The notes beneath the pieces were generated by a model. That model saw only the letters and a program-made list of their open reading frames with translations, made no database searches and was not told the origin of the DNA. Made by a program: the position numbers and the translations under genes. A DNA stretch of 64,000 bases, taken from NCBI RefSeq assembly GCF_024172165.1, contig NZ_JAMZEB010000002.1:1819501-1883500 (forward strand), in the 5' to 3' direction. Positions 43,624 to 53,187 of the stretch are shown piece by piece. The DNA is from Nonomuraea thailandensis. Lineage in GTDB: Bacteria > Actinomycetota > Actinomycetes > Streptosporangiales > Streptosporangiaceae. Each line of letters begins with the position of its first letter. The first letter of the stretch is position 1.

Positions 43624-44540
43624 GCGAGTTCCCGCTGCTGGTCCTGGTGCTCGGCCCGGTCCTGCTCGCCGAGGCGCTGCTCGCCCGGTACGAGGTGCTC
43701 GCCTACGCCGCCGGCTGGCGGGCGCCCACCACCGAGCTGCCGCAGGACATGCCCTACGCCAGGGGCGCGGACCCGGACCGGCCGCCGGAGGCGTACCTGG
43801 TGTACCTGGACGGCATCGGCAAACGCCGCTTCCGCGACACCCGCGACGGGGGCAAGCTGGTCGAGGCCCTGATCGGTGGGGCGCCGGAGCTGCGCGTGCT
43901 GGGGCAGGTGCAGCCGTACTCCCCGCTGGCCGCCCCGCTGGTCGACCGGCCCGTGTGGGAGTGGCTGCGCCACCACGTCGCGCTGCTGCTGTTCCTGCAC
44001 AACGTCATGCAGATCTTCGTCGCCGCCGACCACCGCTACCGCCCGCTGTACAACCGCGCCGTGGGCGCCCAGATCGCCGACCAGCTGCGCCGGGCCGGCT
44101 ACCGGCCCGGCAGCGGCATACCCGTGGTGCTGGTCAGCTACAGCGGCGGCGCCCAGGTCGCCATCGGCGCGGTCCCGGCGCTGCACGCCGGGTTGCGCGC
44201 GCCGCTGCTGCTGATCACCCTCGGCGGGTTCCACAACGGCGCCAACGACCTCAGCCACGCCGACCACCTCTACCAGCTCACCAGCGACCACGACTGGATC
44301 GAGTGGGCCGGCACCTGGCTCTTCCCGCAGCGCTGGCGGGTGTGGCGCCGCAGCGCGTGGAACCGGGCCCGCCGCGACGGCAAGATCACCACCCGGAGGC
44401 TCGACCCGGCCACCCACGTCGGGCGCAACAGCTACATCAGCCCGGAGGCGCGGCTGCCCGACGGCCGCAGCCACCTGGAGCGCACCGCCGGCACCGTCAT
44501 CGACCTCATCCGCGCCCACTGCCGGGCAGGACAACCGTGA
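43620..44540 (+). CDS. Membrane-anchored alpha/beta-hydrolase-like protein, unknown
   Basis: 306 residues. An N-terminal hydrophobic helix (4-20) is followed by a domain with YLVYLDGIGKRRF, a second hydrophobic stretch near 120-135 (HHVALLLFLHNVMQIF), and VVLVSYSGGAQVAIGA, which resembles the nucleophile elbow of a serine hydrolase. LITLGGFHNGANDLSHADHLYQL follows as further conserved-looking sequence. No family is confidently recognised. Last gene of the patatin operon; a LAL regulator follows after 139 bases. A role in lipid ester cleavage is inference from neighbours. Confidence 0.65.
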   Translation: MSEFPLLVLVLGPVLLAEALLARYEVLAYAAGWRAPTTELPQDMPYARGADPDRPPEAYLVYLDGIGKRRFRDTRDGGKLVEALIGGAPELRVLGQVQPYSPLAAPLVDRPVWEWLRHHVALLLFLHNVMQIFVAADHRYRPLYNRAVGAQIADQLRRAGYRPGSGIPVVLVSYSGGAQVAIGAVPALHAGLRAPLLLITLGGFHNGANDLSHADHLYQLTSDHDWIEWAGTWLFPQRWRVWRRSAWNRARRDGKITTRRLDPATHVGRNSYISPEARLPDGRSHLERTAGTVIDLIRAHCRAGQP

Positions 44541-44679
44541 CAGCCGCGGCCACGGCCCCTCCACCAGCGGCGACGAGCTCTTTGCCGTGATCTGGACCGG
44601 AACGATAGGCTACCTGCCGAATCAGGGCGATCGGCTCCCGCCTTCCATCGCCGGGCACACGGCCGGTGGAGGCGATGGC

Positions 44680-47448
44680 ATGGCGAGCAGGGATCCCAAG
44701 GAGCGGCTGCGCGGCAGGCAGGGCGAGTGCGAGACGCTGGACCAGCTCGTGGCCACGGTGCAGTCCGGCCACAGCGCGGTCCTGGTGGTGCGCGGCGAGG
44801 CGGGCATCGGCAAGACGGCCCTGCTGGAGTACGCGCGCGCGGCGGCCTCGGGCTGCCGGATCGCCAGGGCGGCGGGCGTGGAGTCGGAGATGGAGCTGGC
44901 CTTCGGCGGGCTGCACCAGCTCTGCGCCCCGTTCCTGGGCCACCTCGCGCACCTGCCGCCCCCGCAGCGCGAGGCGCTGGCCACCGCGTTCAGGCTGAGC
45001 GCGGGAGCCCCGCCGGACCGCTTCCTGGTCGGGCTCGCGGTGCTCAGCCTGCTCGCCGACGTGGCCGACAAGGAGCCGCTGGTCTGCCTCGTCGATGACG
45101 CCCAGTGGCTCGACCGGGTCTCCGCGCAGACGCTCGCCTTCGTGGCGCGGCGCCTGCTCGCCGAGCGGATCGGGCTGGTGTTCGCGGTGCGCGAGCCCCG
45201 CCTGGAGGACGACCTGACGGGGCTGCCGCAGCTCGAGGTCGGGCGCCTGAGCGACGGCGACGCCCGCGCACTGCTGGACTCCGTGGTGCCAGGGCGGCTC
45301 GACGCGCGCGTACGGGACCGCATCGTCGCCGAGACGCAGGGCAACCCGCTGGCCCTGCTGGAGCTGCCCCGGGGGCTGACGCCCGCGGAGCTGGCGGGCG
45401 GGTTCGGGCGGCCCGACGCGCGGTCGCTGGCCGGCCAGATCGAGCAGAGCTTCCTGCGGCGGGTCCAGTCGCTGCCGGCCGAGACCCAGCGCCTGCTGCT
45501 CATCGCGGCGGCCGAGCCGGTAGGCGATGTGAGCCTGCTGGCGCGGGCGGCCGACCTGCTGGGCATCGATGCGGCCGCCGCGGCGCCGGCCGAATCGGCG
45601 GGTCTGATCACGCTCGGCACCCGCGTACGGTTCCGCCATCCCCTCGTCCGCTCGGCGGCCTACCGCGTGGCGTCCCCCGAGGACCGGCAGGGCGTGCACC
45701 GCGCGCTGGCCGACGCGACCGACCCGCGGGCGGACCCCGACCGCCGGGCCTGGCACCTGGCCAACGCCGCCCCCGCCCCCGACGAGGCGGTGGCCGCCGA
45801 GCTGGAGCGGTCCGCCGGCCGGGCGCAGGCCCGCGGCGGGGTCGCGGCGGCGGCGGCGTTCCTGGAGCGGGCGGCCGAGCTGACCCCCGACTCCGCCCGC
45901 CGCGGCGCCAGGGCGCTGGCGGCGGCCCGGGCCAAGCACCGCGCCGGCGGCTACGACGCCGCGCTGGAGCTGCTGGACGCGGCCGGGCTCAGCCCCCTGG
46001 ACGAACGCGACCTCGCCCAGGCCGACCTGCTGCGCGGCCAGATCATGTTCGCCTCCAGGAGCGCGGGCGCCGGCCTGCCGCTGCTGCTCAAGGCCGCCAA
46101 GCGGCTGGAGCCGCTGGACGCCGGGCTGGCCCGCGAGACCTACCGTGACGCCCTGTACGCGGCCTTCACCGCCGGCCGCCTGCCGGACGGCGCCCAGCTC
46201 GCGGACGTGGCGGCGGCGGCGCTCGCCGCACCGCCCGGGCCGCTGCCGGAGCGCAACGACCTGCTCATGAACGGCGTGGCGGCCATGGTCACCGAGGGGT
46301 ACGCGGCAGGCGTGCCGATGGTCCGGCGGGCCCTGGACGCCTTCCGCACCGAAGGCGTCTCCAGGGAGGAGGGCCTCGGCTGGCTCCCGCTCGCCTCCCG
46401 CATGGCCTACAACGTCTGGGACTTCGACGGCTGGTCGACGCTCTCGGCCAAGCTGGTCGAGCTCGCGCGCGAGACGGGTGCCATGTCGATCCTGCCGCCC
46501 GCCCTGCTGCTGCTCGTGCCGAACCGGGCCCACGCGGGCCAGCTCGCCGTCGCGGAATCGCTCGTCGCCGAGGCGGTGACGATCGGCGAGGCCACGGGCA
46601 GCCGCTTCTTCGCCCAGTACTGCGCCCTGGTGATCGAGCCGTGGCGGGGCAGGGAGGCCGCCACCCGTCAGGCGATCGAAGCGATCACCCGCGACCTGGC
46701 CCTCCAAGGAGAGGGGAAGGTGCTGACCGCGACCCACTGGGCGAGCGCGGTGCTCTGCAACGGCCTGGCCCGCTACGAGGAGGCGTACGTCGCGGCCGAG
46801 CGCGGCTGCGAGAACCCGCAGGAGCTCGGGCTGGCCATCTCCTCGATGGTCGAGCTCGTCGAGGCCGCCACCCGGAGCGGGCGCCCGGCCCGCGCCGCTG
46901 CCGCCGCCCTGCACATCGACGAGATGGCCCAGGCCGCCGGCACCGACTGGGCCCTCGGCACCTCCGCCCTGGTGCGTGCCCAGGTGAGCGGCGGACCGGC
47001 CGCCGACGCCCTCTACCGGGAGGCGATCGAGCGGCTCGGTCGCACCGAGGTCGGCGTGGCCGGCGCCCGCAGCCGGCTGCTCCACGGCGAATGGCTGCGC
47101 AGGGAGAACCGCCGCGCCGAGGCCCGGGAGCAGCTGGGCGCCGCGTACGAGCTGCTCGGGCAGATGGGGGCCGAGGCGTTCGCTGACCGCGCCCGGCGTG
47201 AGCTGCAGGCCACCGGCGAGACGGTGCGCAAGCGCCCCGTCGAGGTGCGCGCCACGCTCACCGCCCAGGAGGCGCAGATCGCGCAGTTAGCCGGCGACGG
47301 GCTGACGAACTCCGAGATCGGCGCCCAGCTCTTCATCAGCCCCCACACCGTCGAATGGCACCTGCGCAAGATCTTCGTGAAGCTCGGCATCGTCTCCCGC
47401 AAGCAGATCCGCGCCACGCTGCTGGAAGGCAGGGACGAGACCGTCTGA
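44680..47448 (+). CDS. LuxR-family ATP-binding regulator (LAL), paralogue of 36632
   Basis: 922 residues; ATG 44680 follows GGTGGAGGCG. The plan is the same as the gene at 36632: Walker A RGEAGIGKTALL (39-49), Walker B LVCLVDDAQWLD, a helical repeat middle, and a C-terminal LuxR helix-turn-helix (LTAQEAQIAQLAGDGLTNSE, then SPHTVEWHLRKIF). The shared words AAGVESEMEL and GLHQLCAP show recent common origin. It sits directly downstream of the patatin/GT1 operon, which it may control. Catalytic ATPase residues look intact. Confidence 0.9.
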   Translation: MASRDPKERLRGRQGECETLDQLVATVQSGHSAVLVVRGEAGIGKTALLEYARAAASGCRIARAAGVESEMELAFGGLHQLCAPFLGHLAHLPPPQREALATAFRLSAGAPPDRFLVGLAVLSLLADVADKEPLVCLVDDAQWLDRVSAQTLAFVARRLLAERIGLVFAVREPRLEDDLTGLPQLEVGRLSDGDARALLDSVVPGRLDARVRDRIVAETQGNPLALLELPRGLTPAELAGGFGRPDARSLAGQIEQSFLRRVQSLPAETQRLLLIAAAEPVGDVSLLARAADLLGIDAAAAAPAESAGLITLGTRVRFRHPLVRSAAYRVASPEDRQGVHRALADATDPRADPDRRAWHLANAAPAPDEAVAAELERSAGRAQARGGVAAAAAFLERAAELTPDSARRGARALAAARAKHRAGGYDAALELLDAAGLSPLDERDLAQADLLRGQIMFASRSAGAGLPLLLKAAKRLEPLDAGLARETYRDALYAAFTAGRLPDGAQLADVAAAALAAPPGPLPERNDLLMNGVAAMVTEGYAAGVPMVRRALDAFRTEGVSREEGLGWLPLASRMAYNVWDFDGWSTLSAKLVELARETGAMSILPPALLLLVPNRAHAGQLAVAESLVAEAVTIGEATGSRFFAQYCALVIEPWRGREAATRQAIEAITRDLALQGEGKVLTATHWASAVLCNGLARYEEAYVAAERGCENPQELGLAISSMVELVEAATRSGRPARAAAAALHIDEMAQAAGTDWALGTSALVRAQVSGGPAADALYREAIERLGRTEVGVAGARSRLLHGEWLRRENRRAEAREQLGAAYELLGQMGAEAFADRARRELQATGETVRKRPVEVRATLTAQEAQIAQLAGDGLTNSEIGAQLFISPHTVEWHLRKIFVKLGIVSRKQIRATLLEGRDETV

Positions 47449-47459
47449 CGCCCGGCCGT

Positions 47460-49671
47460 TCACGCGCCGTGGCCGCCCCGGCGGCGGTCACGGGCGCGGA
47501 GCAGGGCCTGGACGAGCTCGCCCGCCCACAGGATGGCCGAGCCGACCGCCACGCAGGCCAGCCACTGGCCGAGGCTGAGATCGATGGTGGTGAAGAAGCC
47601 GTGCAGGGCGTCCACCTCCACGATGATCCCCAGCAGGACGACCACCGCGAGGGTGGCGACCAGCGGGTTCGGGTGGTGCAGGCTCTCGCGGTGGAACAGG
47701 CTGCGGGTGGGGTGGCGGACGGTGAGCAGGTTGAACGCCTGGAAGAAGACGAACGTGACGAGCGCCATCGTGCCCGCGACGGTGGCCTGGCCGACGGCGG
47801 CGGCGGGGCCCGGCGCCCAGGCGAGGACGGCGGCGGTGCCGGCCGCCATGATCGTGCTGGTCAGCAGGATGCGGATGAGCCGTTCCCCGGTGAGGACGGG
47901 CTCGCGCGCCGGGCGGGACCTGGAAGCGGGTGAACTTGACGATGTTGTCGTAGGTGCCGCGCCCTTCCCTGACGGCTCCCACGATGGTGGCGAAGTCGTC
48001 GTCGGTGAGCACCATGGTCGCCGCTTCCTTGGTCACCTCCGTCCCGGTCAGGCCCATGGCGACGCCGATGTCCGCCTTGCGCAGCGCGGGGGGCGTCGTT
48101 GACACCGTCGCCGGTCATCGCGACCACGTCGCCGCGGGCCTGGAGCGCGCCGACGATGCGGAGCTTGTGCTCGGGCGAGACCCGGGCGACGACGCCGATG
48201 TCGTCCAGGCGGCGCGCCAGGCCGGCGTCGCCGGCGGACAGATCGAGCTCGGCGCCGGTGACGGCCCGGCCGGGGATGCCGAGGTCGCGGGCGATGGCCG
48301 CGGCCGTCACCGCGTGGTCGCCGGTGATCATGCGGACGCGGATGCCCGCCTCGCGGCACTGCTCGATGGCCTGCCGCGCCTCCGGCCTCGGCGGGTCGAC
48401 GATGCCGACCAGGGCGATCAGGACGATCCGGTCAAGGAGCTCCTTGACGTCGCCGCCGCTGCCACCGTCGCCGTCGAAGCCGTCGGGGAAGTCCTTGCGG
48501 GCCACGGCCAGCACCCGCCGGCCCTGTCCGGCCAGGGTCGCGTTCGCCTCGTCGTAGTGCCGCCGCTCCTGCGGGTCCAGCGCGGTGACGCCGTCCGGGC
48601 CCAGGTAGTGGGTGGCCCGCGCGGCCAGCACGTCCGGCGCGCCCTTGACGAAACAGCGCACGATCGGCCGGCCGTCGTCGCCGGTCCAGCGGTGGAAGGT
48701 GGCCATGAACCTGTGGTCGGCGTCGAACGGGACCTCCGCCACGCGCGGGCGTCGCCGGCGCAGCGCCGTGACGTCGATGTCGCCCTTCTCGGCCGGCACG
48801 ACCAGGGCGGCCTCGGTGGGGTCGCCGACCACCGCCGCCTCCTCCTCGTCGCGGAACACCGCGTCGGTGCACAGCGCCATCGCGGTCAGCGCCTCGTCCA
48901 GGGTGTCCGGCGGCGGGCGGCCGTCGGTGGAGCGGATGCGCCCGTCGGCGGTGTATCCGTGACCGGAGACGGTGAAGCGCCGCCGCGCGAGGAAGATCTC
49001 CCGGGCGGTCATCTGGTTGAGGGTCAGCGTGCCGGTCTTGTCGGTGCAGATCTGCGAGGTGCTGCCGAGGGTCTCCACCGAGGACAGCCGCTTGACGATG
49101 GCGCCGCGGCGGGCGAGCCGGTCGGTGCCCCCACGACCGCCACCACCACGGCGGAGATGAGCGCCAGGGTTCTGCTGAGCGTGCTGATCTGCCGTTGTAA
49201 CGGGGTCGGGGCGGGCTTGGCCGAGGCGAGCAGGCCGGCGATCCGCCCGGTCTCGGTCGCCATGCCGGTGGCCGTGACGAGCATCTCGCCCCGGCCGCGG
49301 GTGACCGAGGTGTTCATGAACAACGCGTTCGCACGGTCGGCCGGCGGCGCCTCCTCCTCGACGCGGCCGGTGGCGGACTTGGCGACCGGCTGCGCCTCAC
49401 CGGTCAGCTCCGACTCGCGCACCTCCAGGGAGGCCGCCGACAGCAGCCGGCCGTCCGCCGGCACCCGCTCGCGGGCCGCCTCCCGCAGGCGGTCGGGGCC
49501 GTGGCGGCCGAGCCGCCGCGCCGCCTCGCCGGCCGACAGGCCCTGCTCCGGGGCCGCCTGGAGCAGGGCGGCGACCTCGCCTGCCGGCAGCGCGTGCCAC
49601 GGTGTGCGATCCGGCTCGATCAGGTGGTCACCCTCTGCCGGCCGGTGGTGCGGCGTCCTGGTTTCGCTCAC
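47460..49671 (-). pseudogene. Cation-transporting P-type ATPase, multiply deleted and frameshifted
   Basis: Pieces in at least three frames add up to one P2-type ATPase. Present: the N terminus (LLQAAPEQGLSAGEAARRLG), actuator fragments (SLEVRESELTGEAQPVAK), ICTDKTGTLTLNQ with the phosphorylated Asp, TGDGVNDAP, and the final helices. Missing: roughly 100 residues between REAARER and VPADGRL (first helices), the helix pair after ALISAVVVAVVG (near 49130), and the helices after KFTRFQVP (near 47930). There is also one extra base in a run of six G at 48088-48093. About 737 codons' worth of DNA remains against about 900 usual. The native protein would pump Ca2+, Mg2+ or another cation. Not functional as written. 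Confidence 0.85.
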
Positions 49672-49780
49672 CCTCCTGAGACCGGACGGCCCCGAGGGAT
49701 CGTGACAGGCGTCACTCTCGTCACGGATCTCGTTGCGAATGAAACAGTTTCGGATGAAGGGTGCTCGGTACCATGACGTC

Positions 49781-50266
49781 ATGAACGCCGACGTCCCGGA
49801 CCGTGCCGCCACCGCGCGGGCGACCGCCCGCCCGGGGGACACCTCGCCCTTCGCCCTCGGGCTGCTGCTGCGCCAGGCGCACTGGCGCGCGGCCTCGGTG
49901 ATGACGGAGGCGCTGCGGCCGCTCGGCATCGAGCTGCGGCACTTCGCCGTGCTGATCGTGCTGATGGACCGCGGGCCCACGGTGCAGCGGGACCTGGCGG
50001 CGGCGACGGGCTCGGACAAGGCGGGCGTCATGCGGGTCGTGGACGACCTGGAGGGCAAGGGGCTGGCCGTGCGCAAGGCGGTTCCCGGCGACCGCCGGGT
50101 GCGGGTGGTGGAGATCACCCCGCAGGGCGTCGAGCTGTTCGACGCGGCCCACGTGGCGGCCGAGCCGCAGGCCGCGCGCCTGGCCGCCGGGCTGGGCCCC
50201 GATGAGACCGAGCGATTGAAGGAGCTGCTGACCCGGGTCGCCTATCCCGCCGACGGCGACACGTAA
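49781..50266 (+). CDS. MarR-family transcriptional regulator
   Basis: 161 residues from ATG 49781; no clear ribosome site, so a leaderless or weakly initiated start is possible. The winged helix shows LRPLGIELRHFAVLIVL, GPTVQRDLAAATGSDKAGVMRVVDDLEGKGL and the wing VPGDRRVRVVEITPQG. MarR proteins repress adjacent genes and release on binding phenolic or oxidant ligands. The nitroreductase gene follows after 123 bases that contain inverted and direct TGATACG repeats, a likely operator. The P-type ATPase remnant diverges upstream. Confidence 0.85.
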   Translation: MNADVPDRAATARATARPGDTSPFALGLLLRQAHWRAASVMTEALRPLGIELRHFAVLIVLMDRGPTVQRDLAAATGSDKAGVMRVVDDLEGKGLAVRKAVPGDRRVRVVEITPQGVELFDAAHVAAEPQAARLAAGLGPDETERLKELLTRVAYPADGDT

Positions 50267-50309
50267 TCTGCACGTTTTGCCAGGTCATGGTGCCTTTCTG
50301 ACCTAAGGT

Positions 50310-50340
50310 CGTATTGAATGATACGGTCGCATCTGATACG
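50310..50340. promoter_or_regulatory. Candidate MarR operator before the nitroreductase gene
   Basis: CGTATTGAATGATACG (50310-50325) has CGTAT/ATACG arms, and a further TGATACG follows at 50334-50340, 15 bases after the first. The segment is A+T-rich for this genome and lies 50-80 bases upstream of the start at 50390, where a repressor could block a promoter. Confidence 0.55.
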
Positions 50341-50389
50341 ATCTAACTGTCAACAGATAGATGAGGAGTGCGGGCAGGAGGTAACGATC

Positions 50390-51295
50390 ATGAATGTCTA
50401 CGAGGCAGTCACGAGCCGCCGGGCGGTACGCGGATTCACCGGCCGACCCGTTCCCATGGAGGTGCTGAAGCGCGTGCTGTCGGCCGCGGCCTGGGCGCCG
50501 TCCGGGTCGAACCTTCAGCCGTGGCACGTCTACGTGGTGACCGGCGAGCCGCTCGCCGAGATCAAGAGGCGCGCCGGTGAGCGGCTCGCCTCGGGCGACG
50601 CCTGGGACGAGCGCGAGTACGAGATGTACCCGGCCGACCTGAAGTCCCCGTACCGGGAGCGCCGGTCCGCCTTCGGGCGGGAGCGCTACGGCGGGCTCGG
50701 CATCGCCCGCGAGGACTGGGAGGCGCGCCAGCGCGCCGCGGCGGGGAACTGGGAGTGCTTCGGCGCGCCCGTCGCCCTGTTCTGCTACATCGACCGCGAC
50801 ATGGGCCTGCCCCAGTGGGCCGACTTCGGCATGTACCTGCAGACGGTCATGCTGCTGCTCCGCGAGGAGGGGCTGCACAGCTGCCCGCAGATGGCGTGGT
50901 CGGTGTACCGCGAGAGCGTCGCGGACGTCCTGCGTCCGCCGGACGAGCTCATGCTGTTCTGCGGCATGTCGATCGGTTTCGAGGACGTCAAGGCCGACTA
51001 CGGCCGTACGGGGCGGGCGCCGCTCGACGAGACGGTCACGTTCGTGACCGGCGCCGGGCCCGCGGACGCGCACGACGTGCCGGTGGTGTTCGCGCGCCGC
51101 AGCGGCTGCCGCAGCCGGGTGCCGATCAGGCTCACGACCGGACGGCCGCTGCGCCGGAACCGCCCGCGCACGCCGCCGCGCTCGTTCCGCCCCTTCGGGC
51201 GGATCACGGGCCGGGACCTCCGCGACGGCGGGCCGCACTGGACCGTGGCCTGGCCCGGCGGGCGTCTGCGCCTGGACCAGCGGTCCCGCTCCTGA
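50390..51295 (+). CDS. Nitroreductase-family FMN oxidoreductase with unusual C-terminal tail
   Basis: 301 residues; ATG 50390 has the excellent site AGGAGGTAAC. The nitroreductase fold is clear from YEAVTSRRAVRGFTGRPV, AAAWAPSGSNLQPWHVYVV (FMN binding) and LQTVMLLLREEGLHSCPQM. The family normally ends near residue 225 after PLDETVTFV. Here about 75 Arg-rich residues follow with no recognisable fold (RLTTGRPLRRNRPRTPPRS), which looks like read-through after loss of the original stop. The enzyme reduces nitroaromatics or quinones with NAD(P)H. Probably controlled by the MarR upstream. Confidence 0.85.
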   Translation: MNVYEAVTSRRAVRGFTGRPVPMEVLKRVLSAAAWAPSGSNLQPWHVYVVTGEPLAEIKRRAGERLASGDAWDEREYEMYPADLKSPYRERRSAFGRERYGGLGIAREDWEARQRAAAGNWECFGAPVALFCYIDRDMGLPQWADFGMYLQTVMLLLREEGLHSCPQMAWSVYRESVADVLRPPDELMLFCGMSIGFEDVKADYGRTGRAPLDETVTFVTGAGPADAHDVPVVFARRSGCRSRVPIRLTTGRPLRRNRPRTPPRSFRPFGRITGRDLRDGGPHWTVAWPGGRLRLDQRSRS

Positions 51296-51342
51296 ACCAG
51301 AGGAGCCCTGCTCCGACGCCACCTCACCTCACGGGGAGAGAC

Positions 51343-52191
51343 ATGACCGACCAGTTCCGCCTCGGCCACGACCTGACGATCGACCGGCTGGGGTTCGGCG
51401 CCATGCGCCTGTGCCAGAGCCACCCGGGCGGCCCCGCCCGGGACGCCGAGTCCGGGCGCGCCGTCCTGCGCCGCGCCGTCGAGCTCGGCGTGAACCACCT
51501 CGACACCGCCGGCTTCTACCGCGGCCCGGACGGCTCGACGAGCGCCAACGCGCTGATCCGCGAGGCCCTGGCCCCGTACCCGGACACCCTGGTCATCGCC
51601 TCCAAGGCCGGCCCGGTCTTCGGCCCCGGCGGCCTGCGCCAGGCGAGCGCCGCCGAGCTCCGGCCACAGGTCGAAGCCGACCTGGAGAGCCTGGGCCTGG
51701 ACCGCCTCGACCTGGTCTACCTGCGCATCGGCAAGACGGACCCGCCGCGCGGCGAGTCGCTGGCCGAGCGCTTCGAGGCGCTGGCCGCGCTGCGCGAGGA
51801 GGGCCTGATCCGCCACCTGGGCCTCAGCAACGTCGACACCGGCCACCTCGCCGAGGCCCGCGCGATCGCTCCCGTCGCGGCCGTCCAGAACCACTTCCAC
51901 ATCGCCAACCGGGCCGAGAGGGCCGTTCTCGACGCCTGCGAGCAGGCCGGCATCGCGTTCGTGCCCTTCTTCCCGCTGGGCGGCGGCAGGGCCGACATCG
52001 ACGACCCCGCCCTGGTCAAGGTCGCCGGACGGCACGGCGCCACCGCCCACCAGATCGCCCTGGCCTGGCTGCTGGCCGTCTCCCCCGCGACGCTGGCCAT
52101 CCCGGGCACCGGCTCCGTGGCCCACCTGGAGGAGAACCTGGCCGCCCGGTCGATCCGCCTCACCGAGCAGGACCTGGCCGACCTCGCCTGA
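51343..52191 (+). CDS. Aldo/keto reductase
   Basis: 282 residues; ATG 51343 follows GGGGAGAG. A TIM-barrel AKR is recognised from DRLGFGAMRLCQ, NHLDTAGFYRG (catalytic Asp and Tyr), VIASKAGP (Lys), IRHLGLSNVDTGHLAEA, and the NADP-binding end LAIPGTGSVAHLEENLAA. The usual catalytic His position reads LVYLRIG, with Arg, as in a subgroup of bacterial AKRs. It reduces aldehydes or ketones with NADPH. It lies 47 bases after the nitroreductase gene and may share its transcript and its MarR control. Confidence 0.87.
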   Translation: MTDQFRLGHDLTIDRLGFGAMRLCQSHPGGPARDAESGRAVLRRAVELGVNHLDTAGFYRGPDGSTSANALIREALAPYPDTLVIASKAGPVFGPGGLRQASAAELRPQVEADLESLGLDRLDLVYLRIGKTDPPRGESLAERFEALAALREEGLIRHLGLSNVDTGHLAEARAIAPVAAVQNHFHIANRAERAVLDACEQAGIAFVPFFPLGGGRADIDDPALVKVAGRHGATAHQIALAWLLAVSPATLAIPGTGSVAHLEENLAARSIRLTEQDLADLA

Positions 52192-52241
52192 TCATTCTCT
52201 CTTCCCCGGCATGACCGGCGGGGGCGCTGTAGAAGAGACGT

Positions 52242-52748
52242 ATGACGCAGAGCGGTTCGCACGAAGCTGACGGCGCCGATCTCCTGGCGGTCACGTCGGC
52301 GGTGGTGGCGGCCTCCCGGCTGCTGGTGGGGATCGCCGTCCGGTCGCTGGCGGAGGTCGAGGGCAAGGTGACGTTGCCGCAGTTCCGCATGCTGGTGGTG
52401 CTCAACGAGCAGGGGCCCACCAACCTGGTGACCATGGCCGGGCTCCTGGGCGTCACCTCTCCCACGGCGATGCGGATGGCCGATCGGCTCGTCCTGGCCC
52501 AGCTGGTCGTCCGCGAGGTCAGCCCGCACAGCCGGCGCGAATCGATCATGAATCTGACCTCGCAGGGCCGCCGGCTCGTCGCCAAGGTGATGGCCCGCCG
52601 CCAGGCCGAGGTCGCCGCCATCGTCTCGCGGATGACCTCCGAGCAGCGCCGTGCCGTGATCGAGGCGCTGACGGTCTTCAACCAGGCGGGGGAGGAGTCG
52701 GTCGCCACGCCGGTGCACCCGCTCGGCTGGCCGGAGGAGCACCGCTGA
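52242..52748 (+). CDS. MarR-family transcriptional regulator
   Basis: 168 residues. The winged helix reads LPQFRMLVVLNEQGPTNLVTMAGLLGVTSPTAMRMADRL in successive parts, then a wing SPHSRRESIMNLTSQG. It starts 50 bases after the aldo/keto reductase stop. Its 3' end overlaps the converging STAS gene by 71 bases. A TCTTGCC-CTA-GGCAAGA palindrome of MarR type lies upstream of that STAS gene (53329-53345) and may be its target. Confidence 0.85.
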   Translation: MTQSGSHEADGADLLAVTSAVVAASRLLVGIAVRSLAEVEGKVTLPQFRMLVVLNEQGPTNLVTMAGLLGVTSPTAMRMADRLVLAQLVVREVSPHSRRESIMNLTSQGRRLVAKVMARRQAEVAAIVSRMTSEQRRAVIEALTVFNQAGEESVATPVHPLGWPEEHR

Positions 52749-53187
52749 CCGGGATGCCGGCCTGCTGGCCGGCCGTCCGGCTCCTCTTGTGGCGCAGCAG
52801 GCCCAGCCGGTGGTCCCGATCGCGGGCGGCCAGCTCGGCCAGCGCCTGCTCGATGGTGCCCGCACGGGCGACGCCGCCGGCCCAGGCGAGCTCCTTCCTG
52901 TCGCACACCACCACCAGGCGACCGCCCGCCTCCCGCGCGTGCCGCTCGACGAGCAGCAGCATGAGGCACGTGCACAGGGTCAGCTCGGTGATCCGGCGCA
53001 GGTCCAGGACGAGATAGGGCGGCACGCGCGCGATCAGCGCCTGCACGAGCAGCGGGTACACCCGGCCGGCGGCCGGCTGGTTGAAGGCGCCGATCAGGCT
53101 CATGACCGTGACCGGCCCGCACAGCCACCGTTCGATGCGGAAGGCGGGACGGCCTCCCGCGGGGGAAGGCCCGGGCGACTGGCTCAT
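52678..53187 (-). CDS. STAS-domain (anti-anti-sigma-like) protein
   Basis: 169 residues; MSQSPGPSPAGG at 53187 follows AGGTAGGAA. The STAS fold reads VTVMSLIGAFNQPAAGRVYP, LVLDLRRITELTLCTCLMLLLVERHA and GRLVVVCDRKELAWAGG. The usual phospho-acceptor Ser or Thr of the D-S-S/T-G motif falls at ITELTLCTC, so Thr is possible but the match is weak. It likely binds an anti-sigma kinase such as the neighbour at 53424. The Arg/Pro-rich last 40 residues have no clear fold and overlap the MarR gene. Confidence 0.75.
   Translation of the reverse strand: MSQSPGPSPAGGRPAFRIERWLCGPVTVMSLIGAFNQPAAGRVYPLLVQALIARVPPYLVLDLRRITELTLCTCLMLLLVERHAREAGGRLVVVCDRKELAWAGGVARAGTIEQALAELAARDRDHRLGLLRHKRSRTAGQQAGIPVSGAPPASRAGAPAWRPTPPPPG

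Noticed and set aside
51343..52191. Aldo/keto reductase thought inactive because the catalytic His reads Arg
   Set aside because: Several bacterial AKR subgroups, to my knowledge, have Arg at this place; the other three residues and the cofactor site are intact.
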